In this document: in pieces, positions 1-9,339 of the stretch
Position numbering within the stretch: the stretch's first letter is position 1
How the letters are laid out: each line of letters begins with the position of its first letter
NCBI GenBank assembly: GCA_026647215.1
Contig: JAPKHC010000017.1
Coordinates: 53,596 to 117,595, forward strand
Length of the DNA: 64,000 nt
Origin: F1-120-MAGs118 sp013360535
GTDB lineage: Bacteria; Planctomycetota; UBA1135; GCA-002686595
Direction of reading: 5' to 3'
The notes under the pieces: model-generated
The model's input: only the letters and a program-made list of their open reading frames with translations
Database searches by the model: none
What the model was told of the DNA's origin: nothing
Made by a program: the position numbers and the translations under genes

Positions 1-1
1 C

Positions 2-1360
2 CGGGCGCGCGACCAGCGCTGGAAGAAGGGTGGGCGCGACCGCGGCCCGCGACCGCCGGACCCGGCGCTGGCGACCGAGGTGCTGATCGACGAGATCCAG
101 GACAGGCGCCTCCTGCCCGCGCTCGTGTTCGCCTTCAGCCGCAAGGACTGCGAGCGGCTCGCCGAGCGCGCCTCCCGCCGCAACCTGCTCAGCCCGGCCG
201 AAGCGGCACAGATGCTCGCGTTGCAGAAGGAGCTGCTCGAGTCGTTCCAGCTGGGACTCAACGAACTCGACGGCCAGCTGCTCTCCATGGGCCGGCGCGG
301 CATCGGCTTCCACCACGCCGGCGTGCTCCCGATCCACAAGGAGCTCGTCGAGCGCATGTTCACGTCGGGGCTGCTCAAGCTGCTCTTCACGACGGAGACC
401 TTCGCGCTCGGCATCAACATGCCCGCGCGCACGGTGATCTTCCACGCGCTCGAGAAGTTCAACGGCGTCGAGATGACCTGGCTGCGCGCGCGCGAGTACA
501 TGCAGATGGCCGGTCGCGCGGGACGGCAGGGCATCGACGACGAGGGGCTCGTGTATTCGGTGCTGCACGGGCGTGCGCTCACCGAAGCTCCGCTCGAGAA
601 GATCCTCGGTGGCAATCCCGAGCCGGTGATGAGCCGCTTCCAGCTCTCCTACTCGAGCCTGCTGCACCTCGTGCCGTCGCTCGGCCGCGCGCGCGTGCAC
701 GAGGCCTGGGAAAAGAGCTTCAACCGCTTCCAGCACCGCTCGGGCTCACCCTCGGCGCAGGCGCGCAACCGCCGCCGCCAGGACGAGGTCGTCGACGCGC
801 ACCTGCGTGTGCTCGAGGACCTGGGGTATCTCGAGCCTCCCGAGACGCTCACCGCGCGCGGCAAGATCGCGCGCGTGATCAACGGCTTCGAGCTGCAGGT
901 CACCGAACTCCTCTACCACGGCGCCCTCGAGACGCTCGGCGCCGAGGCGCTCGCGATCGTGTTCGTCGCGCTGATCCACCAGGAGCGCTTCCGCGGCGGC
1001 GGTGGCCAGCAGCCCAACACGATGTACGCCAACGTCCGCAAGCACGTCGCCCAGACGATTCACCGCGTCACCCAACTCGAGCTCCACCACGGCGTCCCCG
1101 ACCTCGTCAAGGAGCCCGACTTCGGCCTCACGCGCGCCGTGATCGCCTGGTGCAACGGCGCGAGCATCGACGAGCTGCCCGAGTTCACCGAAGCCAGCCC
1201 CGGCGACGTCTGCCGCACGCTGCGCATGGCGATCCAGCTCATGCGCGAAGTCCGCCGCGCCATCGACCCCGACTGGGACGTCTTCGAGCGCCTCGGCTCC
1301 GCCATCGAACTCATCAACCGCGACGAAGTCGACGCCCGCCGCCAGCTCGAGCTCGGCTGA
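2..1360 (+). CDS. Ski2-like DEAD/DEAH-box helicase, C-terminal part (5' end outside window)
   Basis: The frame is open from base 2 with no stop, so this is the 3' part of a longer gene. The visible segment carries the C-terminal half of a superfamily 2 helicase core. GIGFHHAGVLPIHKELVE resembles motif IV/IVa, TTETFALGINMPARTVIF is motif V, and QMAGRAGRQG is motif VI with its arginine finger. The last roughly 170 residues, containing EALAIVFVALI and DFGLTRAVIAWCNG, look like the DSHCT domain found at the end of Ski2/Mtr4/HelY RNA helicases. Family knowledge points to ATP-driven RNA unwinding in the cytoplasm; the exact substrate is unknown. The gene converges on the minus-strand array, with two hairpins between them. 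The family is clear. The full length and the Walker A/DEAH motifs lie outside the window. Confidence 0.85.
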   Translation, partial: RARDQRWKKGGRDRGPRPPDPALATEVLIDEIQDRRLLPALVFAFSRKDCERLAERASRRNLLSPAEAAQMLALQKELLESFQLGLNELDGQLLSMGRRGIGFHHAGVLPIHKELVERMFTSGLLKLLFTTETFALGINMPARTVIFHALEKFNGVEMTWLRAREYMQMAGRAGRQGIDDEGLVYSVLHGRALTEAPLEKILGGNPEPVMSRFQLSYSSLLHLVPSLGRARVHEAWEKSFNRFQHRSGSPSAQARNRRRQDEVVDAHLRVLEDLGYLEPPETLTARGKIARVINGFELQVTELLYHGALETLGAEALAIVFVALIHQERFRGGGGQQPNTMYANVRKHVAQTIHRVTQLELHHGVPDLVKEPDFGLTRAVIAWCNGASIDELPEFTEASPGDVCRTLRMAIQLMREVRRAIDPDWDVFERLGSAIELINRDEVDARRQLELG

Positions 1361-1394
1361 GAGTTCGTGAAGAAATGGGAGTACGAACTCTCAG
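1357..1394. terminator. 12-bp hairpin spanning the helicase stop codon
   Basis: Bases 1357-1368 (ctgagagttcgt) are perfectly complementary to 1383-1394 (acgaactctcag), with a 14-nt loop. The stem includes the stop codon of the helicase gene. No T-tract follows, so it is not a canonical intrinsic terminator, but its place between convergent genes suggests an mRNA 3'-end structure. Confidence 0.45.
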
Positions 1395-1432
1395 GATGCT
1401 CGTTGCGCCGTCGCCTGGCGGCGCCGGGCGGC

Positions 1433-1458
1433 GAGACCGTGAGTGTCCTCACGGTCTC
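1433..1458. terminator. 11-bp hairpin between convergent genes, possible bidirectional terminator
   Basis: Bases 1433-1443 (gagaccgtgag) pair perfectly with 1448-1458 (ctcacggtctc) around a TGTC loop. The hairpin is 75 nt past the helicase stop and 12 nt before the stop codon of the minus-strand array, so it could end transcripts from both sides. There is no T-run on either side, so factor-independent termination is uncertain. Confidence 0.5.
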
Positions 1459-1470
1459 TGACGCGCCCCG

Positions 1471-3462
1471 TCAGCGCGCGCGCACGAGCTCGAAGTCGAA
1501 GGTGGCCCGCTGATCGACATGCAGCGCGCCGCGGCGCTGCTGCAACGGCAGCACGTCCTCGTCGCAGCGCAGGTCGAGCACGAATTCGCCCTCGAATGGC
1601 AACCAGCCTTCGAACTCCTGCAACGGGTCCGTGTCCCAGGACGACCACAATCCTGGAAGCTCCATCCAGGTTCCCTGCTCGAGCCGGCGCACCCAGGGCT
1701 GAACGAGCGCGCTCAGGTTGTGGAGGTCGTCGCGCGTGCTCACGCGCACCACGATCGACGGCTTCAACCGCACGGACACCAACTGGTCCCCGCCGCCAGT
1801 GAGCGGCACCCACTCTCCATCGGCGAGCGTCCAAGCGCCACTCGGGTGGAGGCGAAGCTCGATCGCTTCTGGCGCGAGGATTCGCGTCGACGCTCCGGCG
1901 AGCTGGGGATCCTCGACCGCGGGCCACTCGCTCGTATCGAACAACGTGCTGCCGCGCATGCGCCACGCCACGTTTCCGCCGTGCAATTCGATGTCCTGGC
2001 CCGAGGCAGCATGCCGGAAGCGAACGCGGTACTCGAGCAACGTGGACAGCGCGACCCGCTCGACATGCTCGGGACAACGAGTCACGTCGATCGTGGTGAC
2101 GAACGGCAGCGGTTGGGAAAGCGCGAACTCGTGGCGGCCGCGCAACACCAGCGCCGTCGCGAAACGCATTCGGTCCGCAACGACCGGCATGAACTTGAAG
2201 TAGGCCTGCCCGCCCCCATCGACGGGCCTGAGGCCGGCCGCGAGCTCGCTCGCTTCGACGCCCGCTGGCAGCTCGAGCTCGATCCGCAGCAACCTCCACG
2301 GGTCCGACTCACGTGGCGCGGTCTCGATCACCACTTCGAGCGCATCGGTACCCGCGACGACGAAGCGCTTGCTCCCGAGCGTCACGAGCCCGGTCGAGTC
2401 GATCGGCGCGGCGACGATCTCCGCGAGGTACTCGCCGTCGGCCAGGAACCCGACGTCCTCGCGCCACGGCCCATCGGGCGGCGCCTCACGATGACGCCAG
2501 CTGCCGCTCGCGGAATACCGGGCGCCCAGCTTGATCTGGCGCGTGCCGCCGTCGCTCCCCGCTTCCGGCGCACTCGCGAGCTTCGTCGGCCGCACGACCA
2601 GCACCGCATCCCGCGGCCAGAAGTCCGCCGGCCGATGCCAGAGCACCCGCACCGAACCGCTGCGTTCGGGTCGCAGCTCGTACACTCGTCCTGAGCCGAG
2701 CTCGACCAGCTCCTCCACTTCCCCCACGCCGTCGATCACGGCATGGACGAGCGCGTGGCGCGACTCGTCGAGCTCCCGCACGCCGAGCTCGTCGATGCGC
2801 ACGGGCTCTCCCGTCATCTGGAATCCGAGCGAGATCCGGTAGAAACCTCCGGCCGCCATGGGCGTCGAGATGAGCAGTTCCGCCGCGCTCGCGAGCTCCC
2901 GCGTCCGCGGATCGATCACGCGCACCAGCGTCTCCGGCGCCGGTCGCAGCACGAGCACGTCCGTGCCATCGAAGCGCGGCTCGAATCCCCCGCGCACCGC
3001 GGCCTCGACGAAGCGACGTCCCCCTACACGCGCGGCCCACAGCTCGACCGAGACTACCTCCGCTCCCTCGCAAGGAAGCTCGGCGCTCCAACGCCCCGCC
3101 TCGACCCGCCCCGTCACCCGATGTTCGAATCCGCCGCGCTCGGCCAGCACGAACGTCACGCTGCCTTCGTCGACCGCGAGCGCCGCGCCTGTCGCCTCCT
3201 CGACGCGCACCGACACGTCCCAAACCTCGCGAGCCTCGATCCGTTCGACCTGCGCCACCGCGATCTCGACCCGCTCGTTCTCGACCTCCAGCTGGCGCTG
3301 CGTCGCTCGAGGGGCCCGCGTCTCGACGGCGACCACCTCCTCGCTCTCCACCTGCGCCGCCGACAACTGCTCCCGCTCGTCGCCGCTCACCGCGTACACG
3401 CCTGCCGCCACCAACAACGTCAGCGCGAACACCCAGCGCAAGATCACGGGAACGTTGCGCAC
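1471..3462 (-). CDS. Array gene 10 (last): membrane-anchored beta-sandwich repeat protein
   Basis: Most downstream member of the ten-gene paralogous operon; 663 residues. The GTG start at 3462 gives VRNVPVILRW followed by a hydrophobic stretch (about residues 5-25). This matches the MRNFP-SLRR starts of the sister genes, so I preferred it to far longer upstream extensions. After an acidic, alanine-rich linker come beta-rich modules. The segment with LVRVIDPRTRELASAAELLI corresponds to the sister pattern LRVVDAGSGAPIQ, and the end DQRATFDFELVRAR to the family's terminal strand. I infer an envelope protein, N-in/C-out or secreted, built from carboxypeptidase-regulatory-like beta-sandwiches. It is the most divergent of the long members and groups loosely with the genes at 7265, 13622 and 15700. 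I recognise no enzymatic motif and cannot name a function. The gap to the gene before it is 41 nt. Confidence 0.75.
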   Translation of the reverse strand: MRNVPVILRWVFALTLLVAAGVYAVSGDEREQLSAAQVESEEVVAVETRAPRATQRQLEVENERVEIAVAQVERIEAREVWDVSVRVEEATGAALAVDEGSVTFVLAERGGFEHRVTGRVEAGRWSAELPCEGAEVVSVELWAARVGGRRFVEAAVRGGFEPRFDGTDVLVLRPAPETLVRVIDPRTRELASAAELLISTPMAAGGFYRISLGFQMTGEPVRIDELGVRELDESRHALVHAVIDGVGEVEELVELGSGRVYELRPERSGSVRVLWHRPADFWPRDAVLVVRPTKLASAPEAGSDGGTRQIKLGARYSASGSWRHREAPPDGPWREDVGFLADGEYLAEIVAAPIDSTGLVTLGSKRFVVAGTDALEVVIETAPRESDPWRLLRIELELPAGVEASELAAGLRPVDGGGQAYFKFMPVVADRMRFATALVLRGRHEFALSQPLPFVTTIDVTRCPEHVERVALSTLLEYRVRFRHAASGQDIELHGGNVAWRMRGSTLFDTSEWPAVEDPQLAGASTRILAPEAIELRLHPSGAWTLADGEWVPLTGGGDQLVSVRLKPSIVVRVSTRDDLHNLSALVQPWVRRLEQGTWMELPGLWSSWDTDPLQEFEGWLPFEGEFVLDLRCDEDVLPLQQRRGALHVDQRATFDFELVRAR

Positions 3463-3467
3463 GCCGG

Positions 3468-3498
3468 CGATGCTCGACGGAGGCCGGATCGCTGTCAA
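3468..3498 (-). promoter_or_regulatory. Array spacer motif TTGACA-N21-ATCG before the 3462 start
   Basis: Reading the minus strand, TTGACA (3498-3493) is followed after 21 nt by ATCG (3471-3468), 5 nt before the GTG start. The same pair at the same 21-nt spacing occurs before the sister genes starting at 9331 and 13571. It may be a promoter of nearly leaderless transcripts or simply duplicated spacer DNA. Confidence 0.3.
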
Positions 3499-3503
3499 GC
3501 GCT

Positions 3504-5126
3504 TCACCGTGAGCTCACGAGCTCGAGCGTGACGGTCGTCACGTCCCCGTCGCGCACGTCGACTCCCAGTGGGCCGACCGGTCGGAAGCCCTCGAACTCG
3601 CCGAATTCGAACGTGAGCGCGCCGGCGCGGTCGACCACGACCGAGGCGTGGCCGCCGAGCACTCGCGTCACGACTCCCACCGAGCCGTCCCAACGCACGG
3701 TCAGCGTCGGCGGCAAGCGCTCCTCGGGATCGGCGCACTGCAACTGGAACCGAACGGTCGGAAGGCATTGGATCTCGATGCAGTGTTCCCCGTGAGCAAG
3801 CCGCCCCGTGGGCGCCGGCTGATCGAGTCTCCATCCCGTCGCGCGCGGCAAGCGGAACTCGATGCCGTTCGGCGCGAGCAGTGTCGCGCGCCCCGAGACA
3901 TCGACGCCCGCCCAGCGAAATTCGAGCTCCGACTCATCCGAGCACGTGCCGACCGGGCGCCACTCGAAGCCGGGAAGCCGCGCCGGCTGCGTTCCGTGCG
4001 TGTTCACGAACGCGAGCGTGGTCGGACGTCTCCGCGGCGCGAGCAGGTCGAGCTCGACCCCCTCTCCCGCCTGCAGTTCGAACTCCTCGCACCACATCGC
4101 CGGCTCGCCGACGATCACTCGATAGCGACCCGCGGGCAAGCGCCGGGACTCGAGCTTGCGCCCCTCCAAACCCGGATCGTCGTCCAGCCGATCTCCGTTC
4201 CAGCCGCTCTCGAGCCCCGTCTCGAGGTTCCGCAGCGAAACCGCGTCGAACCAGTTTCCGTCCTCCCCGCGCCAGCGCACCCGGCCTTCAACGCGCCCGA
4301 AGCCCGCGAGCAGGTCGCTTTGCGGCTCCAGCAACACTTCGCTGCATTCACCCGCGAGTACCTCGAACTGGGCGCGTGCAACCTCAGCGTCACCCTCCAG
4401 CGCGAGGAACGTCGAAGCCGTCGCGACGTGACAACCCGGATCGAGGTTCTCCACAAGCACCTCCGTCGACGACAACAGGAACGTCGCCACATCGCGCGCG
4501 ACGGGCCCAGGCTCCCCCACGAGTGGCAACGCGCAACGTGCAACGCTCAGGTTCGGCGGTGACTCGAACAGATCCGACCTGGCGAGGCGCATTCGAGCAC
4601 TTCCCGCGCGGCGCAGGCGCACCGTGACGGAACCTCCCTCCAACGCGACGAGCGCGGTTGCCCAACCATGGCCGGGTGCGGCAACCTGCAGCGTCAAGTT
4701 CATCCGACCCTGCGCAACCGTCGCCAGGTCCAGTGGCGCGCGAAACAGGTACGAATCATCCTTGCGCACGTCGAGCGCGAGCGCCCGCAGCGGATCGGTC
4801 GCGTTCGCCCCCGTCGGCCGCGAGAGCCCGCGGATCTGCACCGTCGGCAACGCCTCTCCGCTCACTTCGTCCAGCACATGCAGCCAGCACGCCCCCGCCT
4901 CCGTCGCCGCTTCGTCGGACATCGGCGCGACGGCCTCTCGTCCCGCACCACCCTCGCTGTTCGCCGACGCTTCCGTCGACGATTCCAACGCGACCGCGCT
5001 CTCCAGCTCCTGCAGCCGCCGCGTATCCAATTCCCCCGAATTCATGCTCCAACGCACGCCCACGACACCGCCCAGCACGCCCACCAGCGCGAGCATCCAG
5101 CGCAGCGAAAGCGGGAGTTTGCGCAT
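3504..5126 (-). CDS. Array gene 9: short member of the paralogous envelope family
   Basis: At 540 residues this is shorter than its 660-700-residue neighbours. It starts MRKLPLSLRWMLALVGVLGG, the family's N-terminal signature: a basic start followed by a membrane segment at about residues 9-27. A Ser/Glu/Ala-rich linker follows, then beta-rich modules with LVENLDPGCHVATAS, the family's GLxPGxYxA-type turn, and RLPAGRYRVIVGE. The end, GFRPVGPLGVDVRDGDVTT, matches the sister ending GYEPLPNLAVNVSAGDD. Relative to full-length members, one internal module seems to be missing. I infer an exported, membrane-tethered structural or binding protein of unknown ligand. ATG at 5126 is chosen because it gives the conserved N-terminus; the spacer upstream carries the CATCG motif 10 nt before it. 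Confidence 0.75.
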   Translation of the reverse strand: MRKLPLSLRWMLALVGVLGGVVGVRWSMNSGELDTRRLQELESAVALESSTEASANSEGGAGREAVAPMSDEAATEAGACWLHVLDEVSGEALPTVQIRGLSRPTGANATDPLRALALDVRKDDSYLFRAPLDLATVAQGRMNLTLQVAAPGHGWATALVALEGGSVTVRLRRAGSARMRLARSDLFESPPNLSVARCALPLVGEPGPVARDVATFLLSSTEVLVENLDPGCHVATASTFLALEGDAEVARAQFEVLAGECSEVLLEPQSDLLAGFGRVEGRVRWRGEDGNWFDAVSLRNLETGLESGWNGDRLDDDPGLEGRKLESRRLPAGRYRVIVGEPAMWCEEFELQAGEGVELDLLAPRRRPTTLAFVNTHGTQPARLPGFEWRPVGTCSDESELEFRWAGVDVSGRATLLAPNGIEFRLPRATGWRLDQPAPTGRLAHGEHCIEIQCLPTVRFQLQCADPEERLPPTLTVRWDGSVGVVTRVLGGHASVVVDRAGALTFEFGEFEGFRPVGPLGVDVRDGDVTTVTLELVSSR

Positions 5127-5154
5127 GAGGCGTCTTCGATGCCCTGTGGTCGGT

Positions 5155-5252
5155 CGCGCCGAGTCAGCGCTCCACCACCAGCGGCAGCTCGATCAGGCGG
5201 TCGTCGCCGGCGGAGACGTTCACGGCGAGGTTGGGGAGCGGCTCGTAGCCCT
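5155..5252. repeat. 98-bp near-identical direct repeat, copy 1
   Basis: This 98-bp stretch covers the last codons of the gene ending at 5164 plus 9 bp of spacer. It matches 9372-9469 at all but two positions by my base-by-base comparison. The match crosses the stop codon into non-coding DNA, so a recent duplication or gene conversion is likelier than coding constraint. Confidence 0.85.
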
Positions 5253-7215
5253 CGAGCTTGCGGAACTTGAGTTCGTACTCGCCGGGCTCAGGGAACCAGA
5301 CGCGCTGTTCCTCGCCGAAGCCGGACTCAAGGCGGATGCGTTCCTGAAAGAGGTACCGACCGGCCGAGTCGGAGAGGCTGCGCTCGACCTTGAATCGCAA
5401 GGGAACCGTGATGCGCTGGCCGTCGCGCAGGAGATGGAAGCGCAAGTACGGCGCGGGCACGAGGGTGACGACGTGCTCACCACCCCCGTCGAGGCGTTGC
5501 GCGTCTCCGTTCTGCAGCTGGAGCGGGCCAAAGCGCGGAAGCAGGACCTCGATCGAGGCGGACGGCGCGAGGAACTCGAACACGCCGGGTTGTCCCGACA
5601 CCGCGTCGGAGCGATTCCGGCGCGAGTGGCCGATTTCGAGCAAGGACCTCCACTCGAGGGTCGTCGGGAGCGGCCCGACGTGTGCCGCCTCGGTGACGAG
5701 TCGCACCCGAAACGGCTGCGGCGAAGGAATCGTGATGCGGCGGATTTCCCTCGTGCCGGCGCCGACGGTCACGATCGTTCGCAGCGCAAGGTCACCCGAG
5801 ACCGTCAGCTCGTAGTCTCCGGGCGACACGAACTCCGGACCCGTGCGCCCTGTCCTCCGGTCGAACGACAGGCTCGACCTGCTGTTCGTGGTCCTGCCGC
5901 CCTCGATCCGGCAGAGGCTCACCCTGCGAGTCGGCGCGTCGACGTATTCCGCGGGGACGTCGAGTTCGAAGGCGAGCCTCGACGGCAGCGCCTCGAGTTC
6001 GAACGCGCTCTCGAGCTCGACTTCCACGCGCTGCCCGGATTCCACGGCAAAACGCCCTTGCGCGAGCGGCGTAAGCTGGACCAGATCCTCCTGCGCGAAG
6101 GAAAAGTGAGCGATGTACGTGCCCGGAGCGAGCCCTTCGAAGCGCGCGCGCCGACAAGGGCCCTGATCCTCGAGGCGCGAACCGACGGCCTCAACCCACC
6201 TGTGGTTCTGCGGCCGAGGCTCGATCACGTTCGAACCGGGGGGATCCGACGTGACGGCCAGAATGCCGGTCTCTTCCTCGCTCTCGAGTCTCGCGAGAAC
6301 CTTCGGACTGTCGCTCATGCCCAAGTCCACGAGTTGCTCCGGGATTCGCCAGTCGAGTTGCACCGCGGCTCCGCGCTGCAGCCAGATCGCGTGCGTGCCG
6401 CCCGAGCCGAGCGCCACCGCGATGCGTCGTTCCGCCCGTCCCTCCGCGCGCACCGCGAACTCCACCCGTCCGCAGAGCCCAAGGATCGGCGGCAGGCACC
6501 AGTCCAGTCCGATCGGATCGCGGCCGAAGTTCTGGACCTTCGCGCGAGCGTACAGCGGTTCGAGAATGCTCTCGTATTCCCAGTTGAACGGCTCGTCACC
6601 GCGCACGAGTTCCAGTTCGCCGCGTTCGATGGGCTCGCCAGTCTCCATGTCCCGAACGATCAGACGCGTCGTTGGAGCAGGCTCATAACGAAGGACCCGC
6701 TCGCCGTCCGTCTCCAGCGGCAGGCTCTCGAAGCCCTTCGCTGGCCTGAAGCGCACGCCGTTCGCCGACGCACCGTGGACGCGCACCTCGGCCAGCTCGA
6801 ATCTCTTGCGATGGAAGCGGATCTCGATGAACCCGTCCTCCACGAAGTGGTGCTCGCGCAAGCTCCGACCATCGCGCCCGACCAGCTCGTACGCGACGAC
6901 CGGGCTCTCCTCGCCGTAGTCGTCGTCCTCTCGAGAAGGCACGAGCGGCAAGCCCTCGATCCGTACCCGCCAAGGCTCTCGCTCAGCTTCGTCGTCGACG
7001 TCGAGCGCCACTGCCGGCTCGGCCGCTTGCGTCGAGCCGTTCCCAATCTGGCGATCGGCTCGCGCTTCGCTCGAGCTGGCGACAGCCGGACGCGCCTTCC
7101 CTGCGTCCAACGCAGATCCGCTCTCTTCGACTCCAGACCGCGTCGCGCACGCGCCCAGGAGCCCGAGCATCACGGCGAGAAGCAGACTTCGATGAGAGGT
7201 CAACAAGTTGAGCAT
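5164..7215 (-). CDS. Array gene 8: lipoprotein member, closest sister of the gene at 9381
   Basis: 683 residues from ATG at 7215. The N-terminus is a lipoprotein signal with lipobox LLGAC (Cys23) followed by ATRSG. The gene at 9381 has LVGAC at the same position, also followed by ATRSG, so these two are close paralogues. The ordered pattern is: linker; WRVRIEGLP; a module ending in GYEL/ELVGRDGRS; FELAEVRVHGASANG; LIVRDMETGEPIERGELEL (typical of a carboxypeptidase-regulatory-like domain); ALGSGGTHAIWLQRG; GLAPGTYIAHFSF; SPGDYELTVSGD; and the C-terminal YEPLPNLAVNVSAGDD. I infer a lipid-anchored periplasmic or surface protein made of stacked beta-sandwiches. No catalytic motif is visible. The last 90 nt are almost identical to those of the gene at 9381. 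The function is unknown; membership of the family is certain. Confidence 0.8.
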   Translation of the reverse strand: MLNLLTSHRSLLLAVMLGLLGACATRSGVEESGSALDAGKARPAVASSSEARADRQIGNGSTQAAEPAVALDVDDEAEREPWRVRIEGLPLVPSREDDDYGEESPVVAYELVGRDGRSLREHHFVEDGFIEIRFHRKRFELAEVRVHGASANGVRFRPAKGFESLPLETDGERVLRYEPAPTTRLIVRDMETGEPIERGELELVRGDEPFNWEYESILEPLYARAKVQNFGRDPIGLDWCLPPILGLCGRVEFAVRAEGRAERRIAVALGSGGTHAIWLQRGAAVQLDWRIPEQLVDLGMSDSPKVLARLESEEETGILAVTSDPPGSNVIEPRPQNHRWVEAVGSRLEDQGPCRRARFEGLAPGTYIAHFSFAQEDLVQLTPLAQGRFAVESGQRVEVELESAFELEALPSRLAFELDVPAEYVDAPTRRVSLCRIEGGRTTNSRSSLSFDRRTGRTGPEFVSPGDYELTVSGDLALRTIVTVGAGTREIRRITIPSPQPFRVRLVTEAAHVGPLPTTLEWRSLLEIGHSRRNRSDAVSGQPGVFEFLAPSASIEVLLPRFGPLQLQNGDAQRLDGGGEHVVTLVPAPYLRFHLLRDGQRITVPLRFKVERSLSDSAGRYLFQERIRLESGFGEEQRVWFPEPGEYELKFRKLEGYEPLPNLAVNVSAGDDRLIELPLVVER

Positions 7216-7264
7216 GCGGCCTTCGATGCCAGATGGCGGGTGAACCGTCACCGAGTCGCGCAGA

Positions 7265-9331
7265 TCAGCGCCCCCTGACCAGCGTGAGCTCGACCACCCG
7301 ATCATCGCCCCGCTTCACGTCCACCGCCAGATCTGGAATCGGCTCGAAGCCGGGCAGCTCACCGAACGTGATCCGTTGTTCGCCGAAGCGGGTGAACCAG
7401 ACGTGGAGCTCGTTGGGAAAGCTGGAGCCGACGGCGACACGTTTGCGCGGAGCGCTGACGGCCAATCCGAAATCCGGCTCGGCGTGCACCGAGATCGACA
7501 TGCCGATCGGAATTCGCACCGGCTTGCCGTCGTCGAGGAACCGCAGGCGGAATCTGGCCTTGTCGACGGCGACGACCTCGTGGAGACCGGGCGCAGCGAG
7601 CCTCAACCACGGGCCGCCGGCCAGTTCGTAGCGAGAATCGTCCTCGATGGCGATTTCGATCGGCAGGCTCTGGGTGAAGAGCTCGAAGGTGCCGGGTTGG
7701 TTCGCGACACGTTCGACCATTCCATCGGTCTGGCTCTCGCCGATCGGCCGCCAATGCAGGCGCTCGCGACGCGCGGCGGTGTCACCCGAGTCCAACCGAA
7801 GGTGAACCTCGAGGCGCTGGAACGGAGGGGCCCGCAGCCGGACGGGCTGCTCGGAGGTTGCCGAATGCTCGAACTCGAGCGTGAACTCGCGCAGGCCCGT
7901 CACCGAGGCACGGAAGCTGCCGTACGGCACCGGAAAGGCTTCCGTCTTCCACGTCGAGAACAAGGCGAGCGTCCGCCCCTGGCTCCAGCCCTCGGTGGTG
8001 CGCCGCTGGATTCGGACACGCTCGCCGCGTGGCGAGGCCGAGTCATCGGAGAGCTCGATCGCCAGTTGGAGCGGCGACTGCGGTTCCCCCGCAGCAGTCG
8101 AGTCGCGCAGCACCACCTCGGTGCGATGCCCGGCGCGGACCCGAAACGAAGCCTGAGCGACGGGACTTCCTTCGCTCGACCAAATCGATCTCTCCGTCAC
8201 GGTCGCTCGGTACGACCCCGGCGCCAGACCTTCGACGACCACGACGGGCTCCGGCCTGCGCCCGAGGCTCGCGGGCGTGCCGTCGTTCGTGTCGAACTCG
8301 AAGCGACTGTAGCGTGCGGTCCTCACGAGCTCGTCCGAGGTCGCGACGCCTTGCGCGTCCCTTGTTTCGACGACCAGTTCGATGGAATCGGCGAAGAACT
8401 CCTCCTCCGAGAGATCGTGCCGCTCGGGCAGCGACCAGCTCAATTTCGCACTTCCAGCGAGCCGCAGGCGGACCACGTGGGTCTCGCCGGAACCCAGCGA
8501 GAATTCCACGGAGCTGGCGACATGCCCCTCGGCGCGGACGATCGCAACGAGCTTCGGACCCGGCTGAAGGAACCACCAACGGCGCGGATGGAGCTCGAGC
8601 GTCTCCTCTTCGCAGATCCCGCCCCAGCCCTGCTCGACGGAAGCGAGCGGTGACGAAGAGAGCTCGTCGTCGAAGGTGCAGTGGAACGGCTGGATCGGAG
8701 CGCCGCTCCCGGCGTCGACCACACGAAGCGTCGTGACTGGGGCGGCTTCGACTTCGATCTCTGGAATGGTCCCGAGTTCGAGCGGCAAGCGCTCGAAGCC
8801 CGCTCTCGGGCTCCACAGGCGCTCGCGTCGAAGGACGCCCGCGACCTTCACCTCAACGATGTCCTCCGCGACGAAAGGAAGCTCGAAACTCCACGCACCG
8901 TCCTTGATCGTGCTCGCCCTGCGCAGTCGCACGCCGCCCACGCCTTCGAAGTCGAGCAGCAGTTCGCCTTCGGCAATAGTCCACAGGTCGAACGAATCGC
9001 GAGCAGGCTCCGGTCCGACGAACGTCACACGGCCGCTCCAGCGCTCGCCCGTGCCAGGCCGCGCCGTGCGAGCGCCCCGCGCGTCCGGGGACACGGGAAC
9101 ACGCTCCGCGTCGGCCTGGTCAACGTCGTCCGTATCCGCACCTCGCTCGGTTTCGCGCGACGGTGGCGCCGCAGATCGAGCCGCCAAATCCGAAGGTGTC
9201 TCCTGAATCGCGATCACCGGATGCGCATTCGAGTCATCCGTCGGCCACCGCACGAGCACCCGATCGATCGCCATGACGGCGAACACCAGCGCCACGAACC
9301 ACCAGCCGAGCCTGCGAGGAAAGCTGCGCAT
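7265..9331 (-). CDS. Array gene 7: membrane-anchored beta-sandwich repeat protein
   Basis: 688 residues from ATG at 9331, which restores the family start MRSFPRRLGWWFVALVFAVM. A longer reading from 9370 adds 13 residues across the conserved spacer and is less likely. The membrane segment at about residues 9-25 has no lipobox, so it is probably a signal anchor. This gene represents the second subgroup (with 13622, 15700 and more weakly 1471). Shared features are WSGRVTFVGPE, WSFELPFVAEDIVEVKV, LRVVDAGSGAPIQPF, SLGSGETHVVRLRLAGSAKL and GLAPGSYRATV. The terminal module reads LPGFEPIPDLAVDVKRGDD. It sits between the two near-identical lipoprotein genes, so any duplication or conversion between those two skipped it. 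I infer an exported envelope component of unknown role. Confidence 0.78.
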   Translation of the reverse strand: MRSFPRRLGWWFVALVFAVMAIDRVLVRWPTDDSNAHPVIAIQETPSDLAARSAAPPSRETERGADTDDVDQADAERVPVSPDARGARTARPGTGERWSGRVTFVGPEPARDSFDLWTIAEGELLLDFEGVGGVRLRRASTIKDGAWSFELPFVAEDIVEVKVAGVLRRERLWSPRAGFERLPLELGTIPEIEVEAAPVTTLRVVDAGSGAPIQPFHCTFDDELSSSPLASVEQGWGGICEEETLELHPRRWWFLQPGPKLVAIVRAEGHVASSVEFSLGSGETHVVRLRLAGSAKLSWSLPERHDLSEEEFFADSIELVVETRDAQGVATSDELVRTARYSRFEFDTNDGTPASLGRRPEPVVVVEGLAPGSYRATVTERSIWSSEGSPVAQASFRVRAGHRTEVVLRDSTAAGEPQSPLQLAIELSDDSASPRGERVRIQRRTTEGWSQGRTLALFSTWKTEAFPVPYGSFRASVTGLREFTLEFEHSATSEQPVRLRAPPFQRLEVHLRLDSGDTAARRERLHWRPIGESQTDGMVERVANQPGTFELFTQSLPIEIAIEDDSRYELAGGPWLRLAAPGLHEVVAVDKARFRLRFLDDGKPVRIPIGMSISVHAEPDFGLAVSAPRKRVAVGSSFPNELHVWFTRFGEQRITFGELPGFEPIPDLAVDVKRGDDRVVELTLVRGR

Positions 9332-9339
9332 GGGAAGTC

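Noticed and set aside
4624..7278. Long plus-strand open frame (884 codons) opposite the array genes
   Set aside because: Its translation is Arg/Pro/His-rich without recognisable motifs, and it is antisense to strongly patterned family members. Such shadow frames are expected at this GC content.
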